A DNA stretch of 64,000 bases from Pomphorhynchus laevis (lineage: Eukaryota; Acanthocephala; Palaeacanthocephala; Echinorhynchida; Pomphorhynchidae): assembly GCA_012934845.2 (NCBI GenBank), contig WNNJ02001862.1:1-64000 (forward strand). Direction: 5' to 3'. A program made the translations under genes and the position numbers. A model generated the notes under the pieces. The model was given only the letters and a program-made list of their open reading frames with translations. It ran no database searches and had not been told where the DNA came from. Numbering within the stretch: the first letter of the stretch is position 1; every line of letters begins with the position of its first letter. Below, piece after piece: positions 34,840 to 47,089 of this stretch.

Positions 34840-35215
34840 GCAGCATGAAAAACTGTCATCCGGCTATCGGATCACACGCATAGGGTAGTTTTTAATAGAT
34901 CGTTAGAATACGATCCCCTATCGAAAGTAATATATAACAATGTATATCTACACCACTGGAGCAGCCAGCCAAGTAGATGTAGCGTTGAATCAAGATGCAG
35001 ACGTTTTGAGTTCAAAGACGATCAGCACCAGTGTACAGAGAAAGCAGATAATAAGGGTTGAAACGTGAAATGTAGGTCTGAGTCAGCAATTGATGAGACC
35101 CACCCCGACTGATTAGTAGCGTCCTGCTGTATCAAGAAAAGGAACAATACCTGTGAGGATGATATTGTGCCACAATCAAAAGAATTTCAGCTCACAGATG
35201 CGTCAAGTTAAATTA
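34840..35215 (+). other. GC-richer segment, possible LINE endonuclease start
   Basis: A frame from about 34940 reads YTTGAASQVDVALNQDADVL and SVQRKQIIRVET. The end resembles the start of APE-type LINE endonucleases (IRVGTWNV), but similarity is lost right after. A hairpin arm TATCTAC pairs with GTAGATG in 34947-34984. It could be an RTE-like remnant or an unrelated exon. Confidence 0.25.
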
Positions 35216-35221
35216 ATTTTT

Positions 35222-35910
35222 AATTGTTTGAAGTGCTATATAGTTTATCTCAAAATCTATCAAGATATAATTTAACTTTGATTAATTGGGTTTATTAATT
35301 AATAAACTTCGAAACTGGTTTAATATTAATTACTGCTGGGTAATTAAATTGTTACTGCTTGAAATTACACTCATGATCAAAATCCAGTGTTTTGAAAGTA
35401 CAAATATTTAAAATTAATTTTTGATTAATTTACAACAATTAAATTAATCGTTAATTAATTGGTTTAAAATAAAATTGCTGTCACTCTTACATTAATGAAT
35501 GTAGTTACCATTTCATTGAAAAAATAATTTAACTTCATTTTATTTGCAAAAATAAATTTAAATCAATGGCCGCTCGCATTACTATGTGATTTAAAGAAAA
35601 TAAAATTAAAAAAATTATCGATTGAACTAATTTTTAATTGTTGGAAGTTCTATATTTATCTCAAAATCTGTCAAAATTAAGCTAAACTACTTAATTTGAT
35701 TGTATGTCGATTACTGTTGGGTAGTTAAATCGTTACTGAGTGATAAAGTTCAGTGTTTTGAAAGTGCAAATATTTAAAATTAATTGTTGATTAATTAACA
35801 ACAATTAAATTAATGGTTAATTAATTGGTTTTAAAATAAAATTGCTGTCACTCTTACATTAATGTATGTAGCCATCATTACATTGAATTTATGATAAAAG
35901 TTAATTTTAT
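35222..35910. repeat. Diverged tandem duplication, about 300-340-bp unit
   Basis: 35222-35560 and 35631-35910 share TATCTCAAAATCT, CAGTGTTTTGAAAGT, CAAATATTTAAAATTAAT and AAATTGCTGTCACTCTTACA in the same order. No coding potential. Confidence 0.75.
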
Positions 35911-36149
35911 TTACAATACAAATATAAATGAGTTGTACAATGTCAATAGAATGTTATTGTCAGCGAATGTCGATAAAAACTGTCCAGATCTGTTAATCAT
36001 ACTGCAAAATACATATGAAAGTCGAAGTTACTTATTGTGGCCATTGTAATTGTAAAGGTAGGTATTACACCTGGAGATCCCGTGGCTATGGATGCGCTTG
36101 CCATGTCCTCCTGGTTTAATAAATTAATTTGTATAGTTAATCAATCAAC

Positions 36150-36480
36150 TAAACTAATTCATAGTGCGTCAATTATGGTATGCGGATGACGCGAAATTTA
36201 TTTGAAGCGAAGTGAGAGGGTGTTGATGTGGCTTTAAAATTCGGCCCACATTACGAGTACTTCGTAAACCCTTTAAAATCAAAATTATTCGTCAGTCCAC
36301 TCATTTTTGTCGGAATCATGAGAGATTTTGAAACTACATGTGTTGACATAACAACAAACGGTCTAATGATACACGAATCCCCAGTTGGTATTGAAAACTT
36401 AATACGAGAAAGAGTCGGCTGAATAATTGATAAATTGAAAGTTATTATTAAAAAATTATGCCATTACATCTAATGAGAAC
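36150..36480 (+). mobile_element. Unclassified reverse-transcriptase element, catalytic part
   Basis: VRQLWYADDAKFI at about 36164-36202 carries the YADD catalytic motif. It is followed by GPHYEYFVNPLKSKLFV and TCVDITTNGLMIHESPVGIE. This order (Q-x-W-[YF]-ADDA, then Y-x-Y-x-VN-x-x-KS, then ITT-x-G) is typical of the same family whose C-terminal region is at 31.8 and 27.6 kb. It is broken. Confidence 0.6.
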
Positions 36481-36779
36481 GACCCAATGTATGCATTCGT
36501 ATTACGAAAGTTTATTACGAAAACAAATAAAACTAAGTACCGGAAATATAAAACGATAAATATAAAACAAACCAGGAATTCAAATCAATAAAACTTAAAT
36601 TTAAAATAAAATTACTTGGCTTATTGTAAATAATAAAACGAAAACTAATGTGATATTTTTAAATTCAAATCATCTTTATTATTAGGCATAAAATTATCTT
36701 TTTAATCTTATAGTTTATAAATTTAAAGGATCGAAGAAATTTGTTTTATTATAAAAATTACAATATTTCGATAGCTCAT

Positions 36780-37030
36780 TTTATCATCTTCAGAAAAATT
36801 ACAAACAATTTATCAAACACAAAAGCATCAAGCTCGCCATAAAGGAGAAACATCAAAGAAAACAAATTTTGAATGTAACAAAATTGTCATTACAAATAAA
36901 AACTTCGGTATATTAATAAAAATAACCATTTGAAAAAATGTGAACGAGTGAAGTAGCATTCGGACGATCAAATACAATTTTTGCATGGAAAGTTCGTCTG
37001 TTGGTAAGATATTTGCTGTTCTTAGTTCGA
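36780..37030. other. Interval before LINE copy 3, possibly its 5' leader
   Basis: No recognised gene. The sequence up to AAGGTAAGTGCTTTGTTACC leads into the LINE; only the last part can be matched to copy 2, so the exact 5' end is open. Confidence 0.35.
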
Positions 37031-37249
37031 AACGGATCAAAAGGTAAGTGCTTTGTTACCTAATACTTCTCAGGATGGGGGGGGTACTTCCCCCATTCCT
37101 AAACGAAGAAACCTTGTCATAATTTCATTAAAACAACCTATAGCAAGGCAAAACCTATTCAATTCATCCTGAGATATTTCGTTAACGAACATAAAAATCG
37201 AATTATATTTAATTCTGTTCGGCTTTATGAGTCAAGTATTAAAATCTCA

Positions 37250-38020
37250 TTCGTAACGTCTGATCTGGCACTTGAAAATGTCAAGTTTTTCGATAAACAC
37301 CTCACTGAATTGGGTAAATTGAACTATAAACCTATCCAGGCGTCCGTTAGAATAATGAATTTTCCTCCTCGTTTAGAGGATAAAGATATGATCGCTCTAA
37401 AGAAACAGTATAAAATATTGTCGCTCCGTCCGGCAAAAAGCAAGTCCGGACAAGATCTACCATTCGCATTTGGGACCGTTGACTCCGTGCATGCAGCGAT
37501 CCTTGCAAAATTAGCATCAAACCCCTTACTAGGGTATAACATAAAATTCACGATACTCTATGAGGATAATATGATCTACCCCCACTGCAATGGTTGTTAT
37601 CAGTGGGGACATAGGGATCTACTTGCAATATACCTAAAATATGTGGTATATGCAGCTCTAGCGCATGCATTAATCTTCTGAAGGAAAAGAGATGTGGGGT
37701 TCCCCCTGTATGTTCAAACTGCAATAGCGACTATCCCGCATGGTCCAGAAAATGTGCAAAATTTAGTAGCTACATGAACTCCCTACTTAGGGCATTCCCA
37801 TGTGAAGCCGTCTTCCGAGTATGCATGCGTGACAACGTCCAGGATGTCGGACAGGGACATCTTACAGTTACATGATGCTCACAAGAAAAGTACAACCAAT
37901 AAGATGAAAGATCTAATATCCCACCTATTGTCTGCTCTACTCACACCAACTGAAGTACCTATGGTTTCCGTTCCTGAAGCTAAAAAAGGAAGCGTCAGCC
38001 CATGCTGTGCCCCATATTAA
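37250..38020 (+). pseudogene. LINE copy 3 ORF1 (gag-like)
   Basis: LENVKFFDKHLTELGKLNY leads into the PRE_C2HC-like region (NFPPRLEDKDMIALKKQY, NPLLGYNIKFTILYEDN) and the knuckle CNGCYQWGHRD. A second part in another frame continues with ARKCAKF-like residues and a basic tail to about 38150. Equivalent to 21765-22970 of copy 1. Confidence 0.75.
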
Positions 38021-38184
38021 AATTGGGTAAATGCTGAAGAAGAAAAATAAGGCCTCCCAGGAAAATGAAGATGACGCCCGTGGGCAAGTGCCCACTCTGG
38101 ATAGCGCCAGTGGTGGAGTGGACCCTTCCAACCCTAGCTCTGTCTAGGGATGAGACAATCCCATCCAGCTGACTTAACACAATG

Positions 38185-38770
38185 CAGAGTACTTGTGAGC
38201 CTTTTTCACTGAATATCCTTCAGTAGAATTCGGGAGGCGCTTTTGCCCTTAGACTTCTATCTGGTAGAGATGCAGATGTTATAGTCCTTCAAGAGACGCG
38301 GTCTATCCGTCTCCATCAGGGCATTACTCGATTCATTCATAAGCATATTTGTTGCCACTATACTCCGTACATAACCCCACCTCACTCCTCTTCATATCAA
38401 ACACTCTTGACCTTAGTTAAATGCTCTTTAAGATCCTCCCTCCTTTTAAATTATTCTTGTCCCTCCCTTTCTTGTTTAGTAGTTTCACTCAGTAAGAACG
38501 GAAAATGCCTCAGTCTAGCCAATGTCTACATCCGTCCAGGGGAGATTCACAAGAACTGTGACCACCTGAATAGAATTATCGACAGCGGTTACGACGTGGT
38601 ACTAGGTGACTTCAACGACAGAACTGGTCGTTGGATTAATGCAGCACTTCGCAGAGCCTGGAACGGTTATCTTATTCATAAACCACCGTCACCCACCTTT
38701 CATTGCATATCAACTAAATCACTCCTCGACTTATTTTTGTTCCATGAGAAGTGGTTGCTAAAACGCTTCT
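38185..38770 (+). pseudogene. LINE copy 3 ORF2: endonuclease
   Basis: Starts at about 38183 (MQST), with FSLNIL, then GRDADVIVLQETRSIRLHQG, NVYIRPGEIHKNCDHL and VVLGDFNDRTGRWINAALRR. Same APE-type endonuclease as in copy 1; one internal stop near the start and a frame change near 38400. Confidence 0.78.
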
Positions 38771-40133
38771 GTACGGAGCAGTCGCGGCAACATATGTCCA
38801 CCTCTCATGATCTAATTCGCTGGCGGATAGACGAGGATACACTGCTTCGAAGGAGATTCCACTTTGACATTATCAGAGTGGCTTTCTTTCAGGATGCTAT
38901 TTAACGCTTTCCCCGAATTGGTAATGAGAGTTTAACCGAATTTCGTTCCTACCTCTCTTCGCAAGCCACCGCATTGCTTTCTACAACCTATAAAGGCCGT
39001 ATTTTCAGACCCACTCCGACAAAACTCAAGACCTTATCATATTTGCTTCGTCTCCCCAATCTCTCTGCTTCTGCCAGGCAAGTTCTCTCTAAAGAATATT
39101 GGATCACTAGATATAGGATCCAACTGGGTAAGGATAAGGCAAGCATTGCTTCCCTTTATCTAGCCCAGTCTACATTCTGGAAGATATTCAAGAAGGAGAA
39201 GTTTGTATGTTGGAGGGATAGGGCATTGGGTTGGATTGGTAATATAGGTCTTGACCAAGTTTTGGAGGAGTCACTATTCCTACACAATTATGGAGCCACT
39301 CGATCACCGCAAACAATCCAGCCTTGGGGAGACTTAGGGAGTAGAGACTTATCTGTAACAGATATTTTCAATGCCTGGGGGCCTTTTCCGGGCACCTCCA
39401 AATCCGTCGCTCCACTCTCTTCTCGTGTGTGTCAGCTTTTGACAGTAGAACAAAGAATGGAGGTGGCCGTCACAACGCTTTTAGCCACCCCATCTGATTT
39501 AACCGGCATCAACATTGGTAGGAGAATTTTTATACAAAAAAGTATCTGGTGTCTTGCCCTAAAAACCTGTGGCCTATTTCGATTCAAAACTCCTTCGTTT
39601 CGATCTACGAAAAAGCGCTTGCGCGTAGAATCCGCGTTCATCTTAGTAGGTGTAATTTAATCCCACCTGGTTTCCATGGGTTCGTCAAAGGTCGCTCGGT
39701 CCATTCAGCGGTCTGTGAAGTTCATCGGTTTTGTCAGGAGAATAGTCATCAACTTGGTGTGTCTGTTTTCCTAGATTTTTCCGCTGCATTTGACCGCATC
39801 ATTATTCCCTTTATTTTCTCTTCTCTCAAATCCCTCGGGTTACCTGCGAGAATTGTTAACAGGGTGGAGATACTGCTGTACACCAAGCGATTCTTTTATG
39901 AAGAAGACCCTGATGCGCGTCAGTTCTACCCTATTACAGGTGTGCCTCAAGGCTCCCCTCCTTCTCCTATCTTATTTCTTGCAGCCTCCATTGAACTCTT
40001 TAAAATATTTAAACGCGAGCAAACGTCTAGTGGTATACGCTGATGATACCACAGCTTTGTTTTCTGGACGCAGGTGCCAAGACATAGTCTCGGACATCAG
40101 CCGTTTCTTTTTAAGATTAAAAGACCAGTTACC
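38770..40133 (+). pseudogene. LINE copy 3 ORF2: linker and reverse transcriptase
   Basis: Linker TEQSRQHMSTSHDLIRWRID, then KFVCWRDRALGWIGNIGLDQ. In the reverse transcriptase, motif A reads VSVFLDFSAAFDRI, motif B GVPQGSPPSPILFLAA and motif C VVYADDTTALFSG. Frame changes occur around 38900, 39560 and 40030. The C-terminal end is interrupted at 40133 by the LTR element and continues at 43108-43500 (KYLGFTVTVKWSAKADLDRL). Confidence 0.8.
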
Positions 40134-40323
40134 TGTGGCAGCAGCGGCGGCACAATCGATGGGCATTAGATCATGCAACCTAAACGCAAACAGTGACCAA
40201 CCGCCATCACTAAACACACGTTGAAAAGGCGTTCTAACAATTGACTATAAGTAACGCATTTTGTGACATTAAGTGTGGTTGTGGATGCAGTAAAGACTTC
40301 CTTTGTTTAATTGTGTTATGGCA
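40134..40323 (+). repeat. 5' LTR of the Ty3/gypsy-type element
   Basis: 190 bp, begins TGTGGCAGCAGCGG and ends GTGTTATGGCA. The gag frame starts at the very end of the LTR, and a TGGCGACGAGG sequence just after it could be the primer-binding site. Confidence 0.85.
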
Positions 40324-42875
40324 ACTGGCGACGAGGGAGTTTTACGAACGATCTTAATGCAGCAGCAGTTGTTAGAGCTGTTGGCGAATCGCAATGAACA
40401 AAATAACGATGAACAAAACCACCGTAGACAAGTTTCAGGATATCGACCGTTTATCGAGGACAAGGATGAGTGGGCAAATTATTATGAGCAGCTTTAGCAC
40501 CATTTCCGAGCTCAATCGGTTTCAGATGACGATCATAAAAAACAACTTTTGTTGTCAAGGATTGGATCAGAAGCATACCAACTCATTAATCGATTAAATG
40601 CTGGTCAAAGTTTGAATGACACAGGATACATACAATTGGTCCAACTTCTGAACCAGCACTTCCTTAAACCAATACACATAATCGCAGCTCGATATTCTTT
40701 TCATCAATTTGAAATGGGTCTAAATGATACATATGCCACCTGGTTGGTGAATTTAAAGGACAAAGCAAGGCTGTGCAGATTTTTCAATCAAACAATCATA
40801 AACGAATGTCAAGCAATCGAAGAAAGAATACGCGATCATATTGTTATGAAGACCCCACATGACCACGTGAGAAATACTATGCTACAAATGGAAAATCCAA
40901 CCCTCGATGATCTAACGCGTGTTTGCAAGACACATGAATTGATACAGGGCACACAGCAGCTAGTTCAATGTCGATCGACAGAATTCGGACAAAGCATGAC
41001 GATGAAACGTGAAACAGATCAAATCGACCTCATTAGATTTACTAATAAGTCCAATGCTCAAACATGGCGAGCAACAAACAAGCCTCAATCTGCACAAGAT
41101 GTGGAAGACAGCATACAAGATTTCAAAGATGTCCAGCAACTGGAAAAACCTGCAGACGCTGCGGAAAAATTGGTCACTTCGAAGCGTGTTGTCGCAGTAC
41201 GAATACAACAACCCATAACAATATTCGGACAGTGGAGATGATCAGTGATAATGATAGTGAGATTTTGAGATCTATCAACACGATAGGGCACGATGATATC
41301 ATCCCGATTATAAAAATACAAATCAACGGGAAATGTATAAATATAGAATTTGATACCGGGGATAGTGTCTAAATAATTTCAAGAGCTGTTTGGCAACACA
41401 TTAAAGAACCGACATTACATCCAGCCAAAGTGTTGAAAACTTACGGTGGACAAGTACTTCAGTCTATCGGAAAATGCTTGGTAACCGCAACATTAAATAA
41501 ACAAGCGCAATTGTTATGGGTAACGGTACTTGAAACATCTTGTAGACCCCTTTTTAAGCGACCCTGGATATCGGCATTCAAATTGAAATGGCCCGAATCA
41601 GTTATAACAATAAGAGAGCAGGAAATCAACTCATTACCATTGTGTTCAATAAAAGCAACGTACGAAAACAATGAGGAATTGCATAATCTCTTGCGGAATT
41701 ATGCAGAAGTATTTGGTCCAGGGACAACGCACGTAAAAGATTACGAAGTAGAATTGACCATCGACACTAACGCCATACCTCACTGTTGGGGCAGTCGGAG
41801 GGTATCATTCTCTCTACGAGAATCAGTGGAAGCTGAGCTACAGAGACAGCTAAAACAAGGAGTCATCGAACCAGTAGATACCTCTCAAGAAATATTCGAC
41901 TGCGCGGCGCCAATAGTAGTCACACTTAAACAGACGGATCGGTGAGAATATGCGGCGATTTCAGAGTTACAATTAATCCGTACTTACGGCTGGATACATA
42001 TGTGCTACCTACACCAATTGGATGTTCCTGCAGAAGTGTGGACTCAGATACACGTTGATTTTGCAAGCTCCATTGATGGACAAATGTATTTAGCTCTAAT
42101 CGACGCTCAAAGTCATTGGCCAGAAATTATACCAGTAAGTAGCACTAATGCTGTTGAAACAATAGCCGCTATACGTGAATTGTTAGCAAGGATGGGTATA
42201 CCTCGTGAAATTGTATCAGACAATGGGCCCCCATTTCAGTCATGAGAATTTGCAAGGCGAATGGAATTCGACACATCAAAGCCTCGCCATAAGACCCACA
42301 AACCAATGGGTTAATTGAACGTTTTATCGGAACATTTAAACGCCGAGTTGAATTTACTCGAGGGTACCGCGACAGAACCCTATCCATTCAACAGTTTCTC
42401 ATGACTTATCCAAACTCGCCACAGGGTAGCACGGGAAGGCACCTGCGGAGTTACTGTATTGTAGAAGGCTAAAAACTATATGGGACAGACTACGACCAAC
42501 AACACAATCTACGGTGCAAAGTCACAGAGAGAAACAGAAAGAACGTCATGACGTTAACGCGAGGCCACGACAATTCGACGTACATCAGGCAGTGTGGGTA
42601 CGAAACCAACTGAATAGACAATGACAGCCTGGATCTATAATTGACCGGACTGGGTGGGGTTCATATGTGGTAAACACCCAAAATGGAGAAAGACGAAGAC
42701 ATGCAGATGATATAAGAACAAATAAAGAGGTGAACACGAATAGAGGAGTAACCGAAATAACAGGGAGTGAGGAACTTAATGATCATATCCCTTCGGAGAC
42801 GATTCGGAGGGGGACCAGGTGTCGGAAAAAACCAGTCAGGTACGATGAACTCGCAGAAGAGTGGGAAAGGAGAGA

Positions 42876-43065
42876 TTTGGCAGCAGCGACGACACAATCA
42901 ATGGGCAATAGACTCATGCAACCTAACCGCAAACAGTGACCAACCGCCATCACTAAACACACGTTGAGTGGCGTCCTAACAATTGACTATAAGTAACGCA
43001 TTTTGTGACATTAAGTGTGTTTGTGGATGCAGTAAAAACTTTCTTTGCTTAATTGTGTTATGGCA
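42876..43065 (+). repeat. 3' LTR of the Ty3/gypsy-type element
   Basis: 190 bp, about 93% identical to the 5' LTR, preceded by a purine-rich run GTGGGAAAGGAGAGA that suits a polypurine tract. Confidence 0.85.
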
Positions 43066-43699
43066 TTACTCAAGTGCAATCTTATTTAAAACACCGCCAA
43101 ATCGCAGGTGGTGGTCTTGCATGGCGCCAATGCAACAAAGCAAAAGCTTAAGAGATTAGCACTCTCTGCCTTCTCCTCCATTTTGATAAATCAACCCCTC
43201 CCTGTCTTCACTAGTCGAGTAAAATACCTGGGGTTCACCGTTACGGTGAAGTGGTCGGCGAAAGCCGACCTGGATAGACTTAAACGTATCCTGTAGAAAG
43301 CTAGATGAGACCTGAAGCGGGCCCAGCATCTGTCATTAATAGGGAAAACCCAGTGCGCCTCTGGGGCACTTGGGCTATCTCGGGATTACTCTTCTTGTCT
43401 AGAGGACGTCCCCCAGAGCAAAGGCTAAGGTTTCTCAAGCTGCTCATCTCGCGTTTACCCAGCATAGTCCGCTCCGATTGGACTCTTCGGGGGGGGTGAA
43501 TGACCCCGGGTGGTTCAGTCGAAGGGCGGCGTGTTGGATTGGCTATGGGGCTCAGATCCCGCCGGAACTGAGGTCATGAGGAATTAAGACGACGAAGAGC
43601 GATCGTTTTTGGAAACTTATTCTTTATTGTCTCGTTCTTTTTAGTTATATAGTTATCATTTTTTATCGGTTATATAGTTGTTAATAAAATCCTTATTAT

Positions 43700-46600
43700 T
43701 AGAAAGAGGTACAGTTAATCGTTTGAACTTCTGCGATATGGTAATAATCAAATAATTAGCGACGCTTTAAAACTATTTTATATAATTTTATCATGATGCT
43801 CAATAATAAACACGATATTCATTTAATAACAAAATTTTGGAATTGTAGTTTGTAGTTTATTCAATATTAACAATTATTTACTGTTTTTAAATCAAAAATC
43901 AGTTTGTATTGAATAGTGTTTCTTTTTTGTTTGAACTTATGCGGTAATCGTCATATTGCTAGAATAGCAGTATAAAAACACTTTTGTGTTTTTATCTCTG
44001 CTGTTGTTTCTAGTTTATTTTGTTGTATATCGTGAATTTCAGTTTGATGTTTTGATGAAAAAAAGCACAACTAATTGTTTAAACTTCTGCGATATTTTAG
44101 GGGGCTTAATAATTGTTTTTTTTAATATTATTACATTTGTGGTAAGATTTATTTATAGCTAACGATTGAATATTAGTACCCATTTATAAACAAAATCGCA
44201 TTCAATTTTAATTATAGTAAATTATAATTGAAGTAAACTATAATTTAAATCACTAGTTTGTCCAAAGCTTTGGAAATTTGGATAGGTTTGCAGAATATGC
44301 AATGTAAAATTACATTGTAGATCTTTAAGAAAATTATTATCCATAATTAGTAGCGTGATACTTCGTATCCATTTTAACCACTTATCATCACATTTGGTAC
44401 AAATTCTTGCAATGTTTAATCTAATTTTCCTGAATTAAAGTACGAAAATCGCACTCTTAGTTATGTCATGTTTTCGCTTAATTTATAATTTTTAAAAATT
44501 AAAATGCATTCTTGAATTAAAGTACGAATTTTGTTTAATGATTTACTGATTAAGAGAATATTCAGTAAAACGTGAATATAATAAAATTGTGATTAAATTG
44601 AAATTTTTATAAATTTGATTTCAAATATATAAATTTATTAACAATTTATAATTGTATTTCTAATTAAGTTAGAGAAGTGATTAAGTTATAAATAAAATTT
44701 TTTATTCATAATGGGAATTATATTTTTGTTTTCTATTTAATATATAATAATTTATATATTAAATATAATATTTAATGTCTTTAGAAAGTCTATTTCTCTT
44801 TAAGTTAGAGAAGTGATGCCTATCTTTAATAAATGAAAGATGATTATTAGAAATAAGAGTTATTAGAGTATTATATTAGAGTTATTACGTAAAAATGTTT
44901 AATGATTTACTGATTAAGAAAATATATTGAAATTTTTATAAATTTGATTTCAAATATTTACATTTATTTACATTTTATCAATAAAAGGAAGACGCGATAA
45001 GATAATTATTATCTTATCGATAATATTTATAATATTATATAGATAATCATAATTATTATTTCATCACATCAACTTTTTTATAATCTCGATGAATAACTGG
45101 GGACGTCAGTTATTTTTACAATAAAATACCTGCTCATTTTATTGGGATAATCTAAAAGTTTTCAAATATCCAAATAGACCAAATAGAGCAAAAGATTAGT
45201 CGCATCATTAAAAAATGTACGATTATAATGCCAGATTGTATAACAATCTGGCAATAAATGTCAAATTTAATTTTTATAAAATTTTATTTTTTAAAGCTTT
45301 ATATCGCATAACAATCTGGTCAAATTTAATTATTTAGAAAACTTTATTTTTTAAAAAATAACATTTATTTTATTTTTATGAAAAAAATAAAATTTTTATT
45401 TTTATTTTATGTCATAAAAATCATTGGATTTTTAAAACTAAAAACGAAATGTTAAATGAATAAATTTATTTGAAAATGGAAATTTATTTGAAATATAATT
45501 TCGTAATTTACAAAACATGTTTCTTCTCATAACGGTGTTTTTCCGTTATGTTTATTGTCGTTTGGCATTTATCTCAAATTTCATAAATCTTCATTCGGCT
45601 AAAGTAATTACATGCTTCACGCATATGCGTGCATTTTCTTTTTTGACAAACCGATTGATAATTGATTTTGTTACTGTAAATGTCCTTGTCAACTCCAACC
45701 TTTTAGTATCGCATATCAGAGGTTAAGCAGAAATTTTCATATAGGAAACTCGGCTTAGAATTCTTAACAATTAATGACATTTTATAATTATCTGTACAAA
45801 ATTTATTTAGAAATTAATTTGAACTCATTTGGTGGTTAAGCGTTCGATCTTTTACCAGTTTCATTTATAGATGACACTTTTTTTCTTTTTTATATTTTTT
45901 GAAAATATCCATTTGTTTCTTTTAATTGTAATTATAGAATGGAACCAATGAAAGACAAATGGTTTCGCTTTTGGTAAAGCGATCAATAATTGATTTTGTT
46001 ATTGTAAATGTCCTTGTTAGAATAACTCCAACCTTTTAGTATTGCATATCAGAATAAATTGCTCTGTATAAATAAAAATACACCCAGTTTTGTTCTTAAT
46101 ATTCTAAAGGGCTGATTGTATATTTACTGATTGTATAATTTTATATTTTCTGTTCCTATTATTTTTATCTTTAAAAATTTCATATTTAAATAAATATATT
46201 TAAATTAATTCCTACTTTATATTTATTTATTATCTTATTAGATTTTATCTTATTTTGATTAGATACCGACTCCCATATTGCTCAAGGTTAAATTTATCAA
46301 ATTTTACTATTCTTAATCAGATTGGTCTATAGTTCAAAGTATAGATTACAATCGTTACATAATCGCATTTTAATATTAAAGTCATTGATGCTTAACTAAT
46401 ATTCGTATTATTAACGGATTTAATTATATTGCATTAATTAAATCATTTAAATTTATTCTCACATAAATTAATCTATGATTATTTACATTAGTAAATTATA
46501 ATTATAAAAATTATTATTAATTAAGAAATATTATTAATACTATAATATAGTATATTAATACTATACTATTAATAGAAATATTAATACTATAGTATAGTAT

Positions 46601-46980
46601 ATTAATACTATACTATCAATAGAAATATTATTAATACTAAAATATTATTAATATAATATTTTAATATTATTAAATATTATTAAATTTTAATTGTTAATTA
46701 ATAATTATTTTTAATTATTTATCATTTTATTGTCAAAAAACGTAAATAATTTAAGTAAAATGATAATTCATTTTTAATTTAAGATAAATGATATAATACA
46801 TATTTATGATATGATATGCAATATCTGCTTATTTGGCTATGATGTTTATTATTAAATAAGTTTGAAAGTTATAGTTTAAAAGTTAAAAATATTTAAAGTT
46901 TAATAGAAAAATCTAATATTTAATTAAGAAATTTCCTGTTGATACGGCTAATTGTTCATGCTCTGGTCTGAATAAAGATG
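43700..46980. other. AT-rich interval with several small repeats
   Basis: No gene recognised. Repeats seen: TTTAAACTTCTGCGATAT-like words near 43725 and 44080; TAATGATTTACTGATTAAGA near 44539 and 44902; a hairpin at 45230-45252 (10-bp arms GCCAGATTGT, 3-nt loop); a 70-bp repeat at 45650-45722 and 45982-46052 (AATTGATTTTGTTA, TCCAACCTTTTAGTAT); a twofold ATTAATACTATA repeat at 46535-46635. Confidence 0.6.
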
Positions 46981-47089
46981 AACTCCGTCTTGTTTAAATT
47001 CTATTTCAGAAGAATATTAATATACAAATTAGATAAGTTTAGATAAAAAGATTTTTAGGGCATACTTTTTGAATCTATAATATACAATT

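Larger units (their letters stand above)
40134..43065 (+). mobile_element. Ty3/gypsy-type LTR element, broken, inside LINE copy 3
   Basis: 2.9-kb element bounded by two 190-bp LTRs and by a 4-5-bp target duplication (TTAC, at 40129 and 43066). Parts in order: a gag region from 40318; CCHC knuckles near 41080-41180 (CTRCGRQHTRFQRC, CRRCGKIGHFEACC); a protease-like segment near 41320-41372; the start of a reverse-transcriptase region near 41680-41940; an integrase core near 42030-42240 (IHVDFASSIDGQMYL, IVSDNGPPFQS). It is much shorter than a usual Ty3/gypsy element and has several breaks, so it is a fossil. The LTRs differ at roughly one base in fourteen, which suggests an old insertion, but one younger than the LINE it entered. 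Confidence 0.85.
37030..43700 (+). mobile_element. Jockey/R1-like LINE copy 3, split by an LTR element
   Basis: Same family as copies 1 and 2, on the plus strand. The LINE body is 37030-40133 and resumes at 43066-43700; the gap is filled by a Ty3/gypsy-type element at 40134-43065. The 3' end reaches TTATATAGTTGTTAATAAAA near 43690, matching the end of copy 1. Frame changes interrupt both ORFs. Confidence 0.88.

Noticed and set aside
45517-45726. Plus-strand 69-codon frame resembling a membrane peptide
   Set aside because: Part of it belongs to a 70-bp non-coding repeat (45650 and 45982), and there is no splice or start support.
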